Of a DNA stretch of 46,040 nt, positions 34,045-42,988 are shown piece by piece; the stretch's first letter is position 1, and the number at the start of each line of letters is the position of its first letter. The DNA comes from JBDREC01 sp043820105 [NCBI: Pseudomonadota bacterium] (GTDB lineage: Bacteria > Bdellovibrionota_F > JAHFAK01). Under the pieces are notes generated by a model. That model was given only the letters and a program-made list of their open reading frames with translations, made no database searches and was not told the origin of the DNA. The position numbers were made by a program, and so were the translations under genes. The DNA lies in contig JBDREC010000015.1 of NCBI GenBank assembly GCA_043820105.1, forward strand, positions 1 to 46,040, given 5' to 3'.

Positions 34045-35043
34045 ATGATTAAACTTATAGATTTAAAAAAAACATACTCAGACTTTGTGCTTGATATCCC
34101 TTTGTTAAAACTTGAAAAGGCAAAAGTTTATGCTTTGCTTGGTCATAATGGATCTGGTAAATCAACCTTACTTAAGTTAATTGCTTTACTTGAAAATAAA
34201 GATCAGGGGGATATTTATTATCAGGAAAATAAGCTTAATAAAGAATCATATTTTGAGACTAGGAAAAAAATTCATATTGTAGCTGAAGATCCTTTCTTAT
34301 TTTCTACTTCTGTATATAAGAATTTATCAGCAGGTCTTTGGTGTCATCGAATTGAAAAGAAAATATGGAAAAATGAAATCAACAAGGTTCTAAAGATTGT
34401 TAAACTTGAGGACTTTGAAAAAAGAAATGCTAATACTTTATCCCGTGGAGAAAGACAGAGAATTGCTATTGCCAGAGCTTTGCTTCTAGAACCAGAGGTT
34501 TTGCTCCTTGATGAACCATTTGCGAATATTGATAAAAACAGTATGCATTCTCTTGGTGTTTTAATTGAGGATTTAAAAAACACTTATAATATGTGCATTG
34601 TCTTTTCAACTCATGATTTTATTCAAGCTCACTGTCTGGCTGATAATATATTTACCATGGTTAATGGCAAAATATTTGATTCAGATCCTGAAAACATTTT
34701 TCATGGACTTAGTATGCAAGAAAATGGAAAAAAGATTTTTAGGATAGGGGAATTGTCTTATATAGATTTAGGAAATAAGAATGTAAACTCATCCTTAGTT
34801 TCCCTATATCCTGAAAAAATATATATAAATAATAAGGATGAAAATAGAATTTTCGATAACCAATTTGTAGGTATAATTGAAAAAATACAGCTTGAACATG
34901 AAAAAGCCAGATTAACGCTTAATATTAACCAGGATTTCAGACTAATTTCAATCATGAAAATCTCTGAATATGAGAAACTATCCCTAAAACCAAATCTAAC
35001 AGTAGACATTTCCTTTTCATCAAAAGATGTAAAAATATTATAA
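34045..35043 (+). CDS. tupC: tungstate ABC transporter ATPase TupC
   Basis: A 332-residue ATPase: Walker A GHNGSGKST at residues 33-41, signature LSRGERQR, Walker B VLLLDEPFA, and a switch His in STHDF. A C-terminal TOBE/MOP-like regulatory domain (about 240-332) probably senses the oxyanion. With TupA and TupB it imports tungstate, and the neighbouring MoaB/MogA points to its use in a pterin cofactor. No tungsten-dependent enzyme is encoded in the window. Confidence 0.9.
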   Translation: MIKLIDLKKTYSDFVLDIPLLKLEKAKVYALLGHNGSGKSTLLKLIALLENKDQGDIYYQENKLNKESYFETRKKIHIVAEDPFLFSTSVYKNLSAGLWCHRIEKKIWKNEINKVLKIVKLEDFEKRNANTLSRGERQRIAIARALLLEPEVLLLDEPFANIDKNSMHSLGVLIEDLKNTYNMCIVFSTHDFIQAHCLADNIFTMVNGKIFDSDPENIFHGLSMQENGKKIFRIGELSYIDLGNKNVNSSLVSLYPEKIYINNKDENRIFDNQFVGIIEKIQLEHEKARLTLNINQDFRLISIMKISEYEKLSLKPNLTVDISFSSKDVKIL

Positions 35044-35082
35044 AAATAGTACTTGCACTTTGCTACCAGTGACTCTTGAAAG

Positions 35083-35117
35083 ACTTACCACTTACGACTT
35101 ATAACTTACCACTTATT
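35083..35117 (+). repeat. heptamer tandem array ACTTACC (inverted AAGTGGT family)
   Basis: Five units (ACTTACC, ACTTACG, ACTTATA, ACTTACC, ACTTATT), the reverse complement of the AAGTGGT unit. It lies just downstream of tupC and immediately before the glgP promoter. Confidence 0.9.
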
Positions 35118-35120
35118 CCC

Positions 35121-35149
35121 TTGCATCACAATTTTTTCTAAATTATAAT
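35121..35149 (+). promoter_or_regulatory. sigma-70-type promoter for the glucan phosphorylase
   Basis: TTGCAT (35121-35126) and a perfect TATAAT (35144-35149) are separated by 17 nt. It sits between the repeat array and the start codon at 35189. Confidence 0.75.
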
Positions 35150-35188
35150 CTCGCACTAATTTTTAATAAATTAAAAGGGTGACTAAAA

Positions 35189-37744
35189 ATGAAGAAAATG
35201 CATGTTTTTGAAGTTGTTCCATCTATTCCAGAAGAACTGAATTCTTTACAAGAGATAGCCTATAATATTTGGTGGGCCTGGAATCCAGAAGCTGGAGCAT
35301 TATTTAGAAGAATTGATCCTGAATTGTGGGAAAAAGTTACTCATAATCCAGCAAGTTTTTTATCTTCTTTGCCATCAGAGAGATATCAGGAAATTTTAAA
35401 AGATGATGCTATAATGGCTAGCCTAAATAAAATTTATACTGAAATGAAGGACTATTTAAATAAAAAATCCTGGTTTGATGAAAAGAACCTGAAAAATGAA
35501 TCATTAATTGCATATTTTTCAATGGAATTTGGCTTAACAGAATGTCTTACAATATATTCAGGTGGTTTGGGTGTTTTAGCAGGTGACCATTTGAAATCAT
35601 CAAGTGACCTGGGTTTACCCCTTGTTGGTGTTGGAATATTTTATCAACAGGGCTATTTTAGGCAATATCTTAATTCAGAAGGTTGGCAGCAGGAAAGATA
35701 TCCGATTCATGATTTTTCAAAAATGCCTGCTTCTTTAGTTGTTGACGAAAATGGTAAAGCGAAATCTTTCAAAATAAAAATTCTTGATAAAGATCTGCAT
35801 TATCAGGTTTGGAAGGTTAAAGTCGGAAGAGTTTCCTTGTTTTTAATGGATGCAAACATCGAACCAAATGACCCTGAAGACAGAATGATCACTTATCAGC
35901 TTTATGGTGGTGATAAACATATGAGAATTAAGCAAGAGCTTTTATTAGGTATTGGTGGAATGAGGCTCTTACATGGTTTTGGCTTAAACCCATCTGTTGT
36001 GCATATAAATGAAGGACACGCTGCCTTTTTAATTTTTGAAAGAATTCATCATTTAATGAAAATAAAAGATTTATCTTTTAAAGCAGCTCGTGAGCTTGTT
36101 TTTGCCTCTTCTGTTTTTACCACTCATACTCCAGTTCCAGCAGGAAATGATCGTTTCTTGGTTTCCATGTTAGAACCTTATCTAAAACCATATGCAATGG
36201 ATTTGGGTGTTAAAATCAATGACCTGTTAGGAATGGGGGCAGAAGGTGCCCTTGATGATGATGAAACAAATTTTTGCATGACAGTACTCGCTCTAAGAAA
36301 TTCAATTTATTGTAATGGTGTGAGCAAGCTTCATGGTGAAGTAGCTAGAAAAATGTGGGATGATGTATGGCCTGGAATATATGAAAATGATATTCCAATT
36401 GAACACGTTACTAATGGTGTTCATGGTACAAGCTGGATAGCTCCGGATTTTGCAACTTTATTTGACAGATATCTGGGACCAAAATGGAAAAATGAGCCAT
36501 CAAATAATGCAATTTGGAAGAGGGTGGAAGAAATTCCCAATTCAGAACTATGGAAGACCCATGAAAGAAGACGCGAAAGATTAGTAGCTAATGCCAGAAA
36601 TAAGCTTAAAAAAGCCCTAATGAGCAGACAGGCTTTGAGTAGTGAAATAAAAATGGCTGATGAAGTGCTAGATCCAGAAACCCTTACCATAGGTTTTGCA
36701 AGACGCTTTGCAACTTATAAAAGAGGAACCTTGATTTTTAGTGATATTGAAAGAATTAAAAAAATTCTCACAAACAAAGATAGACCAGTTCAAATCCTTA
36801 TAGCCGGAAAAGCTCATCCTCATGATGATGAGGGTAAAAAGATAATTAAGCAGATAGCAAAGCTTGCCAAAAATGAAGAGTTAAGAAGGCATATTGTTTT
36901 TATTGAAGATTATGATATTGATATTGCCAGATACCTGGTTCAAGGTGTTGATGTTTGGCTTAACACTCCAAGGCGACCTTTAGAAGCTTCAGGAACAAGT
37001 GGAATGAAAGTTTGCTTTAATGGAGGTTTAAACCTAAGTATTCTTGATGGCTGGTGGGATGAAGCTTATGATGGTCATAATGGATGGGCTATTGGTAATA
37101 GAGAAATCTACAATGAAAAAGAATATCAGGATGAATTTGAGGCAAATGCTTTGTATAGAGTTTTAGAAGAATTAGTTGTTCCTTTATTTTATGATAGAAG
37201 CGCTGATAATATGCCAAGGAAATGGGTTGAAAAGATGAAGCATTCTATGCTTACTAATTGTTCACAGTTTGGTACTAATAGAATGGTTATGGAGTATTTT
37301 AATAAATATTACAAAAATGCGCATGGCTATTTTTATGAATTGGCTGAAAATAAAGGAGAAAACGTTAAAGAATTAGTTGCATGGAAAGACAATATGGAAA
37401 AGCATTGGTCTGAAATTTTTGTTAAGGATTTTTCAATTGATACAAAAGTTGTTTCTATAGTTGGTGATGAAATGCTTTTTAATGCAGAGATCTCAATAAA
37501 CGGATTAAAACCAGAAGATCTTGCTGTAGAGTTATATTATGGCCATTTAGATTCAAAAGGCATGCTTGAAAAGGCAGAGGCACTTCCAATGGAACTAATA
37601 GATGATTCAAATACAGAAGAATATAAATTCAAAGCACAACTAACAACAAAATCATCTGGCAAATTCGGAGCTATGGTTCGTATTCTGCCAAATCATAAAT
37701 TCCTAAAAACAAAGATTATTCCTAATATGGTTGTTTGGGGTTAA
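35189..37744 (+). CDS. glgP: alpha-glucan phosphorylase (GT35)
   Basis: An 851-residue phosphorylase of the shorter bacterial type, opening with the DUF3417-like segment IAYNIWWAWNPEA. The PLP lysine is Lys607 in SGTSGMKV, with GWWDEAYDGHNGW just downstream; NEGHAAF and GVHGTSW are also conserved. It releases glucose-1-phosphate from glycogen or maltodextrins. No other glycogen genes are adjacent. The RBS is GGGTGA and the gene has its own promoter. Confidence 0.93.
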   Translation: MKKMHVFEVVPSIPEELNSLQEIAYNIWWAWNPEAGALFRRIDPELWEKVTHNPASFLSSLPSERYQEILKDDAIMASLNKIYTEMKDYLNKKSWFDEKNLKNESLIAYFSMEFGLTECLTIYSGGLGVLAGDHLKSSSDLGLPLVGVGIFYQQGYFRQYLNSEGWQQERYPIHDFSKMPASLVVDENGKAKSFKIKILDKDLHYQVWKVKVGRVSLFLMDANIEPNDPEDRMITYQLYGGDKHMRIKQELLLGIGGMRLLHGFGLNPSVVHINEGHAAFLIFERIHHLMKIKDLSFKAARELVFASSVFTTHTPVPAGNDRFLVSMLEPYLKPYAMDLGVKINDLLGMGAEGALDDDETNFCMTVLALRNSIYCNGVSKLHGEVARKMWDDVWPGIYENDIPIEHVTNGVHGTSWIAPDFATLFDRYLGPKWKNEPSNNAIWKRVEEIPNSELWKTHERRRERLVANARNKLKKALMSRQALSSEIKMADEVLDPETLTIGFARRFATYKRGTLIFSDIERIKKILTNKDRPVQILIAGKAHPHDDEGKKIIKQIAKLAKNEELRRHIVFIEDYDIDIARYLVQGVDVWLNTPRRPLEASGTSGMKVCFNGGLNLSILDGWWDEAYDGHNGWAIGNREIYNEKEYQDEFEANALYRVLEELVVPLFYDRSADNMPRKWVEKMKHSMLTNCSQFGTNRMVMEYFNKYYKNAHGYFYELAENKGENVKELVAWKDNMEKHWSEIFVKDFSIDTKVVSIVGDEMLFNAEISINGLKPEDLAVELYYGHLDSKGMLEKAEALPMELIDDSNTEEYKFKAQLTTKSSGKFGAMVRILPNHKFLKTKIIPNMVVWG

Positions 37745-37746
37745 AG

Positions 37747-37781
37747 TTAATTATTAATTATTAATTGTTAATTATTAATTA
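37747..37781 (+). repeat. heptamer tandem array TTAATTA/TTAATTG
   Basis: Five units of the TTAATTA family starting three nt after the glgP stop codon. Confidence 0.95.
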
Positions 37782-37836
37782 TTCTCCTTCTCTTTCTCTT
37801 CCTAAAACTCTCAATCTACATCTAACCGCCTAATTT

Positions 37837-37874
37837 AATAACCAATAATTAATAATCAATAATTAATAATTAAT
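37837..37874 (+). repeat. heptamer tandem array AATAATT/AATAATC/AATAACC
   Basis: Five units of the inverted TTAATTA family in the gap between glgP and the acidic membrane protein, 55 nt after the previous array. Confidence 0.95.
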
Positions 37875-37902
37875 GAAAAAAAATTAGCATATATTTAGAT
37901 TC

Positions 37903-37913
37903 TATGCTATAAT
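37903..37913 (+). promoter_or_regulatory. extended -10 promoter TATGCTATAAT
   Basis: A perfect extended -10 element, identical in sequence to that before the precursor peptide at 33209. It would give a leader of about 55 nt before the ATG at 37975, which contains a G-rich stretch (37930-37950). Confidence 0.6.
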
Positions 37914-37974
37914 CATACTATAGAGTTTAAGGGGGGCGAAAAAGGGAGGTATCGCTTTTAATTGGGAGTGCTCA

Positions 37975-38331
37975 ATGTTTAAATTCAAAAAAGAAAAACC
38001 TATCAAAAACAACAAGTTAAAAGACAAGTTGCCCTATCTTTACCTTGGTGTCATTTTAATGATTCTACTTGGATCTTTTGGAGCTGTTGGACCTCAAGGC
38101 TGTGGTGGAACAGAAGATGATGAACAGTTTATGCAGCAAAGTGAAGTTGAAGACATGGAAATAGAAATGCAAAATGATTGGGTCTTAAGAGAGGTTCCAG
38201 ATGAAGAAGATGAAGAATACCAGAAAGAAGAGAATCAGAAGCAGGACATTCAGGAACAATACGTAGAACCTGATCCATTTCAGCAATATGAACAATTCTA
38301 TCAGGAAAATGAGGAACTATTGGAAGTCTAA
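37975..38331 (+). CDS. small single-pass membrane protein with acidic tail
   Basis: A 118-residue protein: basic N-terminus (1-23), one membrane helix (about 24-42), a Gly/Pro-rich hinge with GPQGCGG, and an acidic Glu/Gln tail of 70 residues. The topology (basic inside, acidic tail outside) suggests an inner-membrane protein with a periplasmic charged tail; the Cys is not in a consensus lipobox. The family is not recognised. RBS GGGAG is present and the gene is preceded by the extended -10 promoter. Confidence 0.65.
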   Translation: MFKFKKEKPIKNNKLKDKLPYLYLGVILMILLGSFGAVGPQGCGGTEDDEQFMQQSEVEDMEIEMQNDWVLREVPDEEDEEYQKEENQKQDIQEQYVEPDPFQQYEQFYQENEELLEV

Positions 38332-38345
38332 TTATAGTCATCCGT

Positions 38346-38369
38346 CACCAGTGCACCAGGGCACCAGTC
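38346..38369 (+). repeat. octamer-like repeat of CACCAG
   Basis: Three CACCAG cores about 8 bp apart, just before the larger AATACTG array. Confidence 0.6.
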
Positions 38370-38373
38370 TAAT

Positions 38374-38462
38374 AATACCGAATAACGAATACCAAATTCT
38401 GAATACTGAATACTGAATACTAAATACTGAATACTGAATACTAAATACTGAATACTAAATAC
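38374..38462 (+). repeat. heptamer tandem array AATACTG/AATACTA (12 units)
   Basis: Twelve 7-bp units with small variations in the first four, then AATACTG and AATACTA alternating. It is the longest intergenic array in the window, filling most of the gap before the oligopeptidase gene. Confidence 0.95.
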
Positions 38463-38537
38463 CCCTCCATTCCTTTCTTGATTTTTGATTTTTCAAATAA
38501 CATAATCCCTTCTTTATCATTCAAAGGGAAGGGTAAT

Positions 38538-40439
38538 ATGAAAAAGTATGGTCAAAAAAGATTGAGTTTATCAATTATTCTAGCCTTTTTTACTTTCACA
38601 TTAACAGCCTATGGAGATAAGTTTATGCCTGATGCAAATTTATCAAGAGATCAAATTCCAGATCAGTATAAGTGGGATAAAGCACATGTTTTTAAAAATG
38701 TTAAAGAATGGGAAAATGAACTTGAAGATATTAAAGATGATCTTAAAAAAATTGATAAATGCAAAGGAAAACTAGAAGAAGACCTCTATGATTGTTTTGC
38801 TTTAATATGGGATTTGAAAAGAAGGGTTGAAAAAGTTAGCCAGTATGCAATGTTTACCTTTGATGAAGATCAATCAATATCAAAGTCAAAAGAGATGTAT
38901 GATAAAGCGAATTCCCTGGAAAATGATTATCATCAAGCTGCAAGCTTTGTAGATCCTGAAATACTTGCCATTAATGAAGATAAGCTTAGAAAAGCTATTA
39001 AAGAAGAAAAAATGAAGCCTTATAGATTTGGAATTGAATCAATCCTCAGGCAAAAAAATCATGTTAGATCAAAGGAAGTTGAAGAAGTAAGAGCCCTGTA
39101 TGGGAAATTATCAAAAAACAGAAGAGATATTTTTGATGCAATTTTCAGTGAAGTAAAGTTTCCAAAAATAAAAGATGAAGATGGCAAAGAAGTTGAACTT
39201 ACTCTTTCTAATTATTCAAAATACAGAGGCTCCAAGAAAAGAGAAGTAAGAGCAGAGACATCTGAAAAGTTTTTTGAAACCCTTGCAAAGCACAAAAGAA
39301 TGCTCGCTCAAGCTTATAATGACAGGGTTGTAGCTCATGTTGTTGAAGCTAAATCATCAAACTATGATACTTCACTTGGAATGTGTCTTGACAGAAATGA
39401 CATTACTCCTGATTTTTATAAAGCCTTTATTCAAAAGGTCAAAAAGAACCTAAAAAGAACAATTCATAAGTACGTTAAGATGAGAGCTGAATATATGGGC
39501 CTTAAAAAGCTTAGGTTCTATGATCTTTATAATCCTTTGTTTCCATCAGCTGAAATTGAAATGACTTATGAAGAAGCAAGAAAAGAAATCCTTGCTTCCT
39601 TAAAGCCAATGGGAGCTGAATACTTGAAAGATGTTGATATTGGAATGAATCCCGCTAATGGCTGGGTTGATATATATCCTTCAAAAAATAAAGATTCTGG
39701 AGCCTATCACGATGGTGTTTATGATGTGCATTCATTTGTTAAGCTAAATTACATGGATACCTTAGATGATGCTTTTACCATGGCTCATGAGTTTGGACAC
39801 GCGATGCATTCAGTATATGCAAACCGGGCTCAGCCATATTCTACTTCAAATTATACCACCTTCTTAGCTGAAATCGCCTCTATTTTTCAGGAAATGATGC
39901 TTCAAAAATATTTAATGGATAAGGCGATCGCTGAAAAAGATGAGCAGAAAAAGATTTATCTGCTTACAAATTTTATTGATAATATGAGAACAACAGTTTT
40001 CAGACAGACCTTGTTTGCTGAATTTGAAATGTTGGCTCATGAAGAATATGAAAAAGGAAATCCATTAACAGCAGATAGACTTGAAAAGATTTATGGTGAT
40101 TTAGTTGCTGAATATTATGGCCCTTATTTTGAAAGAATGCCAAATGATGGGCTTGAATGGAGCTATGTGCCTCATTTTTATTATAACTTCTATGTTTTTC
40201 AATATGCAACCTCTATGATTCTAGCTGCTAGCTTTTCTGAATCTGTTTTAAATGGAAACGATAAAGAGCTTCAAAATTATCTTTCTGTTTTAAAAGCAGG
40301 AGGCTCAGATTATCCAATGGATATTTTGAAAACAGCTGGCTTTGATGTTAAAGATTGTTCCTTTGTTGATCCTGCTATGGATTTGCTTGAAAAGAATTTA
40401 GAGGAACTTGAAGGATATCTGAATAAAACTAAGAAATAA
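38538..40439 (+). CDS. exported M3-family oligoendopeptidase (PepF-like)
   Basis: The ATG at 38538 is preceded by GGGAAGGG; the frame is open 60 nt further upstream but without an RBS. The 633-residue product begins with a signal peptide (about 1-25), unlike the usual cytoplasmic PepF. The M3 zinc motif is at residues 417-421 (HEFGH), with the third ligand expected in FLAEIAS about 27 residues later. The whole of a PepF-type helical peptidase is present. It should cleave short peptides, here in the periplasm. Confidence 0.9.
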   Translation: MKKYGQKRLSLSIILAFFTFTLTAYGDKFMPDANLSRDQIPDQYKWDKAHVFKNVKEWENELEDIKDDLKKIDKCKGKLEEDLYDCFALIWDLKRRVEKVSQYAMFTFDEDQSISKSKEMYDKANSLENDYHQAASFVDPEILAINEDKLRKAIKEEKMKPYRFGIESILRQKNHVRSKEVEEVRALYGKLSKNRRDIFDAIFSEVKFPKIKDEDGKEVELTLSNYSKYRGSKKREVRAETSEKFFETLAKHKRMLAQAYNDRVVAHVVEAKSSNYDTSLGMCLDRNDITPDFYKAFIQKVKKNLKRTIHKYVKMRAEYMGLKKLRFYDLYNPLFPSAEIEMTYEEARKEILASLKPMGAEYLKDVDIGMNPANGWVDIYPSKNKDSGAYHDGVYDVHSFVKLNYMDTLDDAFTMAHEFGHAMHSVYANRAQPYSTSNYTTFLAEIASIFQEMMLQKYLMDKAIAEKDEQKKIYLLTNFIDNMRTTVFRQTLFAEFEMLAHEEYEKGNPLTADRLEKIYGDLVAEYYGPYFERMPNDGLEWSYVPHFYYNFYVFQYATSMILAASFSESVLNGNDKELQNYLSVLKAGGSDYPMDILKTAGFDVKDCSFVDPAMDLLEKNLEELEGYLNKTKK

Positions 40440-40449
40440 AATATTAAAA

Positions 40450-41958
40450 TTAATATAAGCTGTTATGTAGATCTAAAATCTCTGTCGAATTTAGAGCTTC
40501 ATTATAAATTCTAAACTCGAATATTATCCCTTTGAAATAGCTAAATGACTCTGCTGGAGCAACATAATCTTTTCTTCCTATATAGGCATCTCTTTCGTTA
40601 TTTTCTGGTGCTGAGGTTCTAATATTTCCTGTGTATGTTGAGTTACAACCTCCAATTAATTCCTGACTATCAGAATAAACCTGACATTCTCCGTTTTCGT
40701 CCGGTTGACCATTTATTATAGTATTTATAACACCACTTTGGAGTGTAAATGCTAGACTTATATTGCTTTCTAGGCTTTCAATGACTGCCGGATTCCAATA
40801 ATCGTTAGCCTTAATTGTATAACCTATATTTGTAGTGTCTTGTTGAATCTCAATTTGGGCCCATATTTGTATTGATCCACTTTCGGTGATTTGAAAATAA
40901 AAATCTATATACCCTGAACTGAAAATGTAGTAACTAGTACTATCTTTAGCACTAATGATTGATTCATCAATATTTAACAAAGCAAATATTGTTAACTCAT
41001 TTCCTGAAGTAAAGTCACTTATTCCATTTTCATCCTTATCTTCAATTATTAAGTAATCATCAAATCCATCTAAAGAAATAGCCCTTCCAGCACTGTCGTC
41101 TTCTGGATCCTCATTGATATATGAAAATCCGGTATCTCCATTTGGACCAGTTGCATTATTTTCGTAACCTGAAGAGTCAGAAAGGTTATTGTCAAATTTA
41201 TAGTAAACTCCTAAAGTATCTTCATTTGATACACTGGAGGATGAAGATGATGAAATTGAATCATCAGCATCAAGGTCTGTAGCCGCAGTAGCACTTGATC
41301 CACTTATTGTAACTGTTCCAATGTCAATAGATGATGTTGAAGAATCACTTGAAATTGTATAATTGCTATTTCCATCACTTGTTTCTAAGATAAATAAAAA
41401 GTCATCATCAAAGCAAAGAACTGGCGCGCTTAAGCTTGCTTTATAAGATGAATCTTCAGCACTTGAGAATATACAGCTTGAACTAGATGAAACAGCTGAT
41501 AAAACAACATAAAAGTCTTCATTTGCATTTTCATAAACAGGTAAAGAAAAACTTCCATCAGTATTTGCCACAGCCAGAGAATCAATATCAAGACTAGCAA
41601 GAGAATCAAGCTCATTGGGATCTTCTCTTGTGGTAAAAACAATCAATCCAGGATCAGTACTGTCTGAATTTTTTAATACAGTTTCCGTTTTAAAATAAAA
41701 ATCAGGAATAGGAGACCCAACTGGTTGAGTAATGTCATTTCTGGTTATTATTTCATCTCTTGTTAATAAGTCAGTTCTTGTAATAATGTTTTCATGATTT
41801 AAAAAGCTATTTGTGTCTACTGTACCACTAATTGTTAACACTATTGTGGCGTCATTACTATTGCTTGTTTCATCAGAATTGGATGATGAGCAAGCTAATA
41901 CTAAAAAAGTATTGATTACTATGCAAACAATCAAAATAAGTTTAATAATAATTTTCAT
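40450..41958 (-). CDS. lipoprotein with LamG-like lectin domain
   Basis: A 502-residue lipoprotein: signal peptide with lipobox LACS, a Ser/Asp/Asn-rich region with the repeated TR-x-D-x-IT motif near residues 58-78, and a C-terminal concanavalin-A/LamG-like domain from about residue 255 (GVYYKFDNNLSDSSGYENNA, then AISLDGFDDYLII, ending in GIIFEFRIYNEALNSTEI). Such domains bind glycans or proteins at the cell surface. Promoter TATGATATAAT is upstream. Confidence 0.8.
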   Translation of the reverse strand: MKIIIKLILIVCIVINTFLVLACSSSNSDETSNSNDATIVLTISGTVDTNSFLNHENIITRTDLLTRDEIITRNDITQPVGSPIPDFYFKTETVLKNSDSTDPGLIVFTTREDPNELDSLASLDIDSLAVANTDGSFSLPVYENANEDFYVVLSAVSSSSSCIFSSAEDSSYKASLSAPVLCFDDDFLFILETSDGNSNYTISSDSSTSSIDIGTVTISGSSATAATDLDADDSISSSSSSSVSNEDTLGVYYKFDNNLSDSSGYENNATGPNGDTGFSYINEDPEDDSAGRAISLDGFDDYLIIEDKDENGISDFTSGNELTIFALLNIDESIISAKDSTSYYIFSSGYIDFYFQITESGSIQIWAQIEIQQDTTNIGYTIKANDYWNPAVIESLESNISLAFTLQSGVINTIINGQPDENGECQVYSDSQELIGGCNSTYTGNIRTSAPENNERDAYIGRKDYVAPAESFSYFKGIIFEFRIYNEALNSTEILDLHNSLY

Positions 41959-42039
41959 AAAGCAAACCCCTCATAAATATAAATACTTACAGAATAGTTT
42001 CAAGTTCAAGTTGAATATCTAGAATGCATAGTTAATACT

Positions 42040-42050
42040 ATTATATCATA
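42040..42050 (-). promoter_or_regulatory. extended -10 promoter for the LamG lipoprotein
   Basis: The minus strand reads TATGATATAAT, matching the extended -10 form seen before the FG-GAP lipoprotein at 45505. It would give a leader of about 75 nt before the ATG at 41958. Confidence 0.55.
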
Positions 42051-42166
42051 TTATTGAACTAATTCAAATATTTAAATTAAACATTGAGATATATTTTCCA
42101 GGTCAAAAAATGTCCTTTGTTTCCTTTATTATCACTTTATTAATTAGTAATAATTTGGAGAATAAA

Positions 42167-42283
42167 ATGTTGTTAAACCTATTTTTTACTTTTGCCCTTA
42201 GTGCCATAATCACATATTTGCTTTCATCTATGCTTTGTTTTGCATTTTATTCTTTGAAAGCTATAATAAAAGCTCTTATTTGA
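42167..42283 (+). CDS. 38-residue hydrophobic peptide
   Basis: A short ORF with GGAG six nt before its ATG. Residues 4-29 are hydrophobic enough for one membrane helix, and the end is weakly basic (LKAIIKALI). It could be a small membrane peptide or a type I toxin-like peptide. No antisense RNA or terminator is obvious. The RBS is the main support. Confidence 0.45.
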   Translation: MLLNLFFTFALSAIITYLLSSMLCFAFYSLKAIIKALI

Positions 42284-42351
42284 ATTTTTGAGTTGTTTTT
42301 GACATAAAAAATGAGTATATTATCTTTGATTTTAATCTTATGGGGTTTTTT

Positions 42352-42981
42352 ATGTCAATTTTATCGCAATTGTCATCTGTTACCAAAGATAAGAACTCAA
42401 ACAAGGAAATTGTTGAAAAGTGTCTTGAAATACGTGGGCTTTTGCATACTTTAGCTGAAGGATTTAGAACTGGATCAAAAGAAGAGCAAATAGACTGCAT
42501 GCAAATTCTAACTGAAGTTGCAAAGAAAAAGCCAGGTTATCTTATTGACTTAACTACAGATTTAATAAAAGCATCCAAAATTAAAAATAAAAAAATAAAT
42601 AAGCTTGCTTTTCAAAGTCTTGTTTATTTGGTTCCCCATAATCCAGCAGACATTTATGCCCAGCGTGAATATTTTCTTGAAATAGCCAGGAAGCAAGATT
42701 CAAATTCCTTAACAGCTTTTTCACTTCTTGCATCTTTATGTGCTAATAACACTTATTATAGAGGGCAGCTGGCTGGCACGTTAATTTTTATGCTAAAAAA
42801 AACAGCAATTGTAGATATGATAAAGTGGGTAAAAGCATTAAAACCTGCTGTAGAAGGCTCTCAAGATGGAATTAAGAAATTAAAAGATGAATTAAGTTTA
42901 ATTTTACCCCAGCTTCCAGAAGAAATTTCTGTGAAAATTGAAAAGGTTTTCGTAAAGTATATGAAAACATTAAAAAGATAA
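42352..42981 (+). CDS. helical-repeat cytoplasmic protein, function unknown
   Basis: A 209-residue helical protein from the ATG at 42352; GGGG lies six nt before it, and an ATG four codons earlier is also possible. Its short amphipathic helices and Lys/Leu pattern look like HEAT-type repeats. There is no signal peptide. It converges on the FG-GAP lipoprotein gene with 7 nt between. I do not recognise a family. Confidence 0.6.
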   Translation: MSILSQLSSVTKDKNSNKEIVEKCLEIRGLLHTLAEGFRTGSKEEQIDCMQILTEVAKKKPGYLIDLTTDLIKASKIKNKKINKLAFQSLVYLVPHNPADIYAQREYFLEIARKQDSNSLTAFSLLASLCANNTYYRGQLAGTLIFMLKKTAIVDMIKWVKALKPAVEGSQDGIKKLKDELSLILPQLPEEISVKIEKVFVKYMKTLKR

Positions 42982-42988
42982 AGCTTTA

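Noticed and set aside
38374-38462. Possible CRISPR array
   Set aside because: The 7-bp units are contiguous with no spacers, and no cas gene is present.
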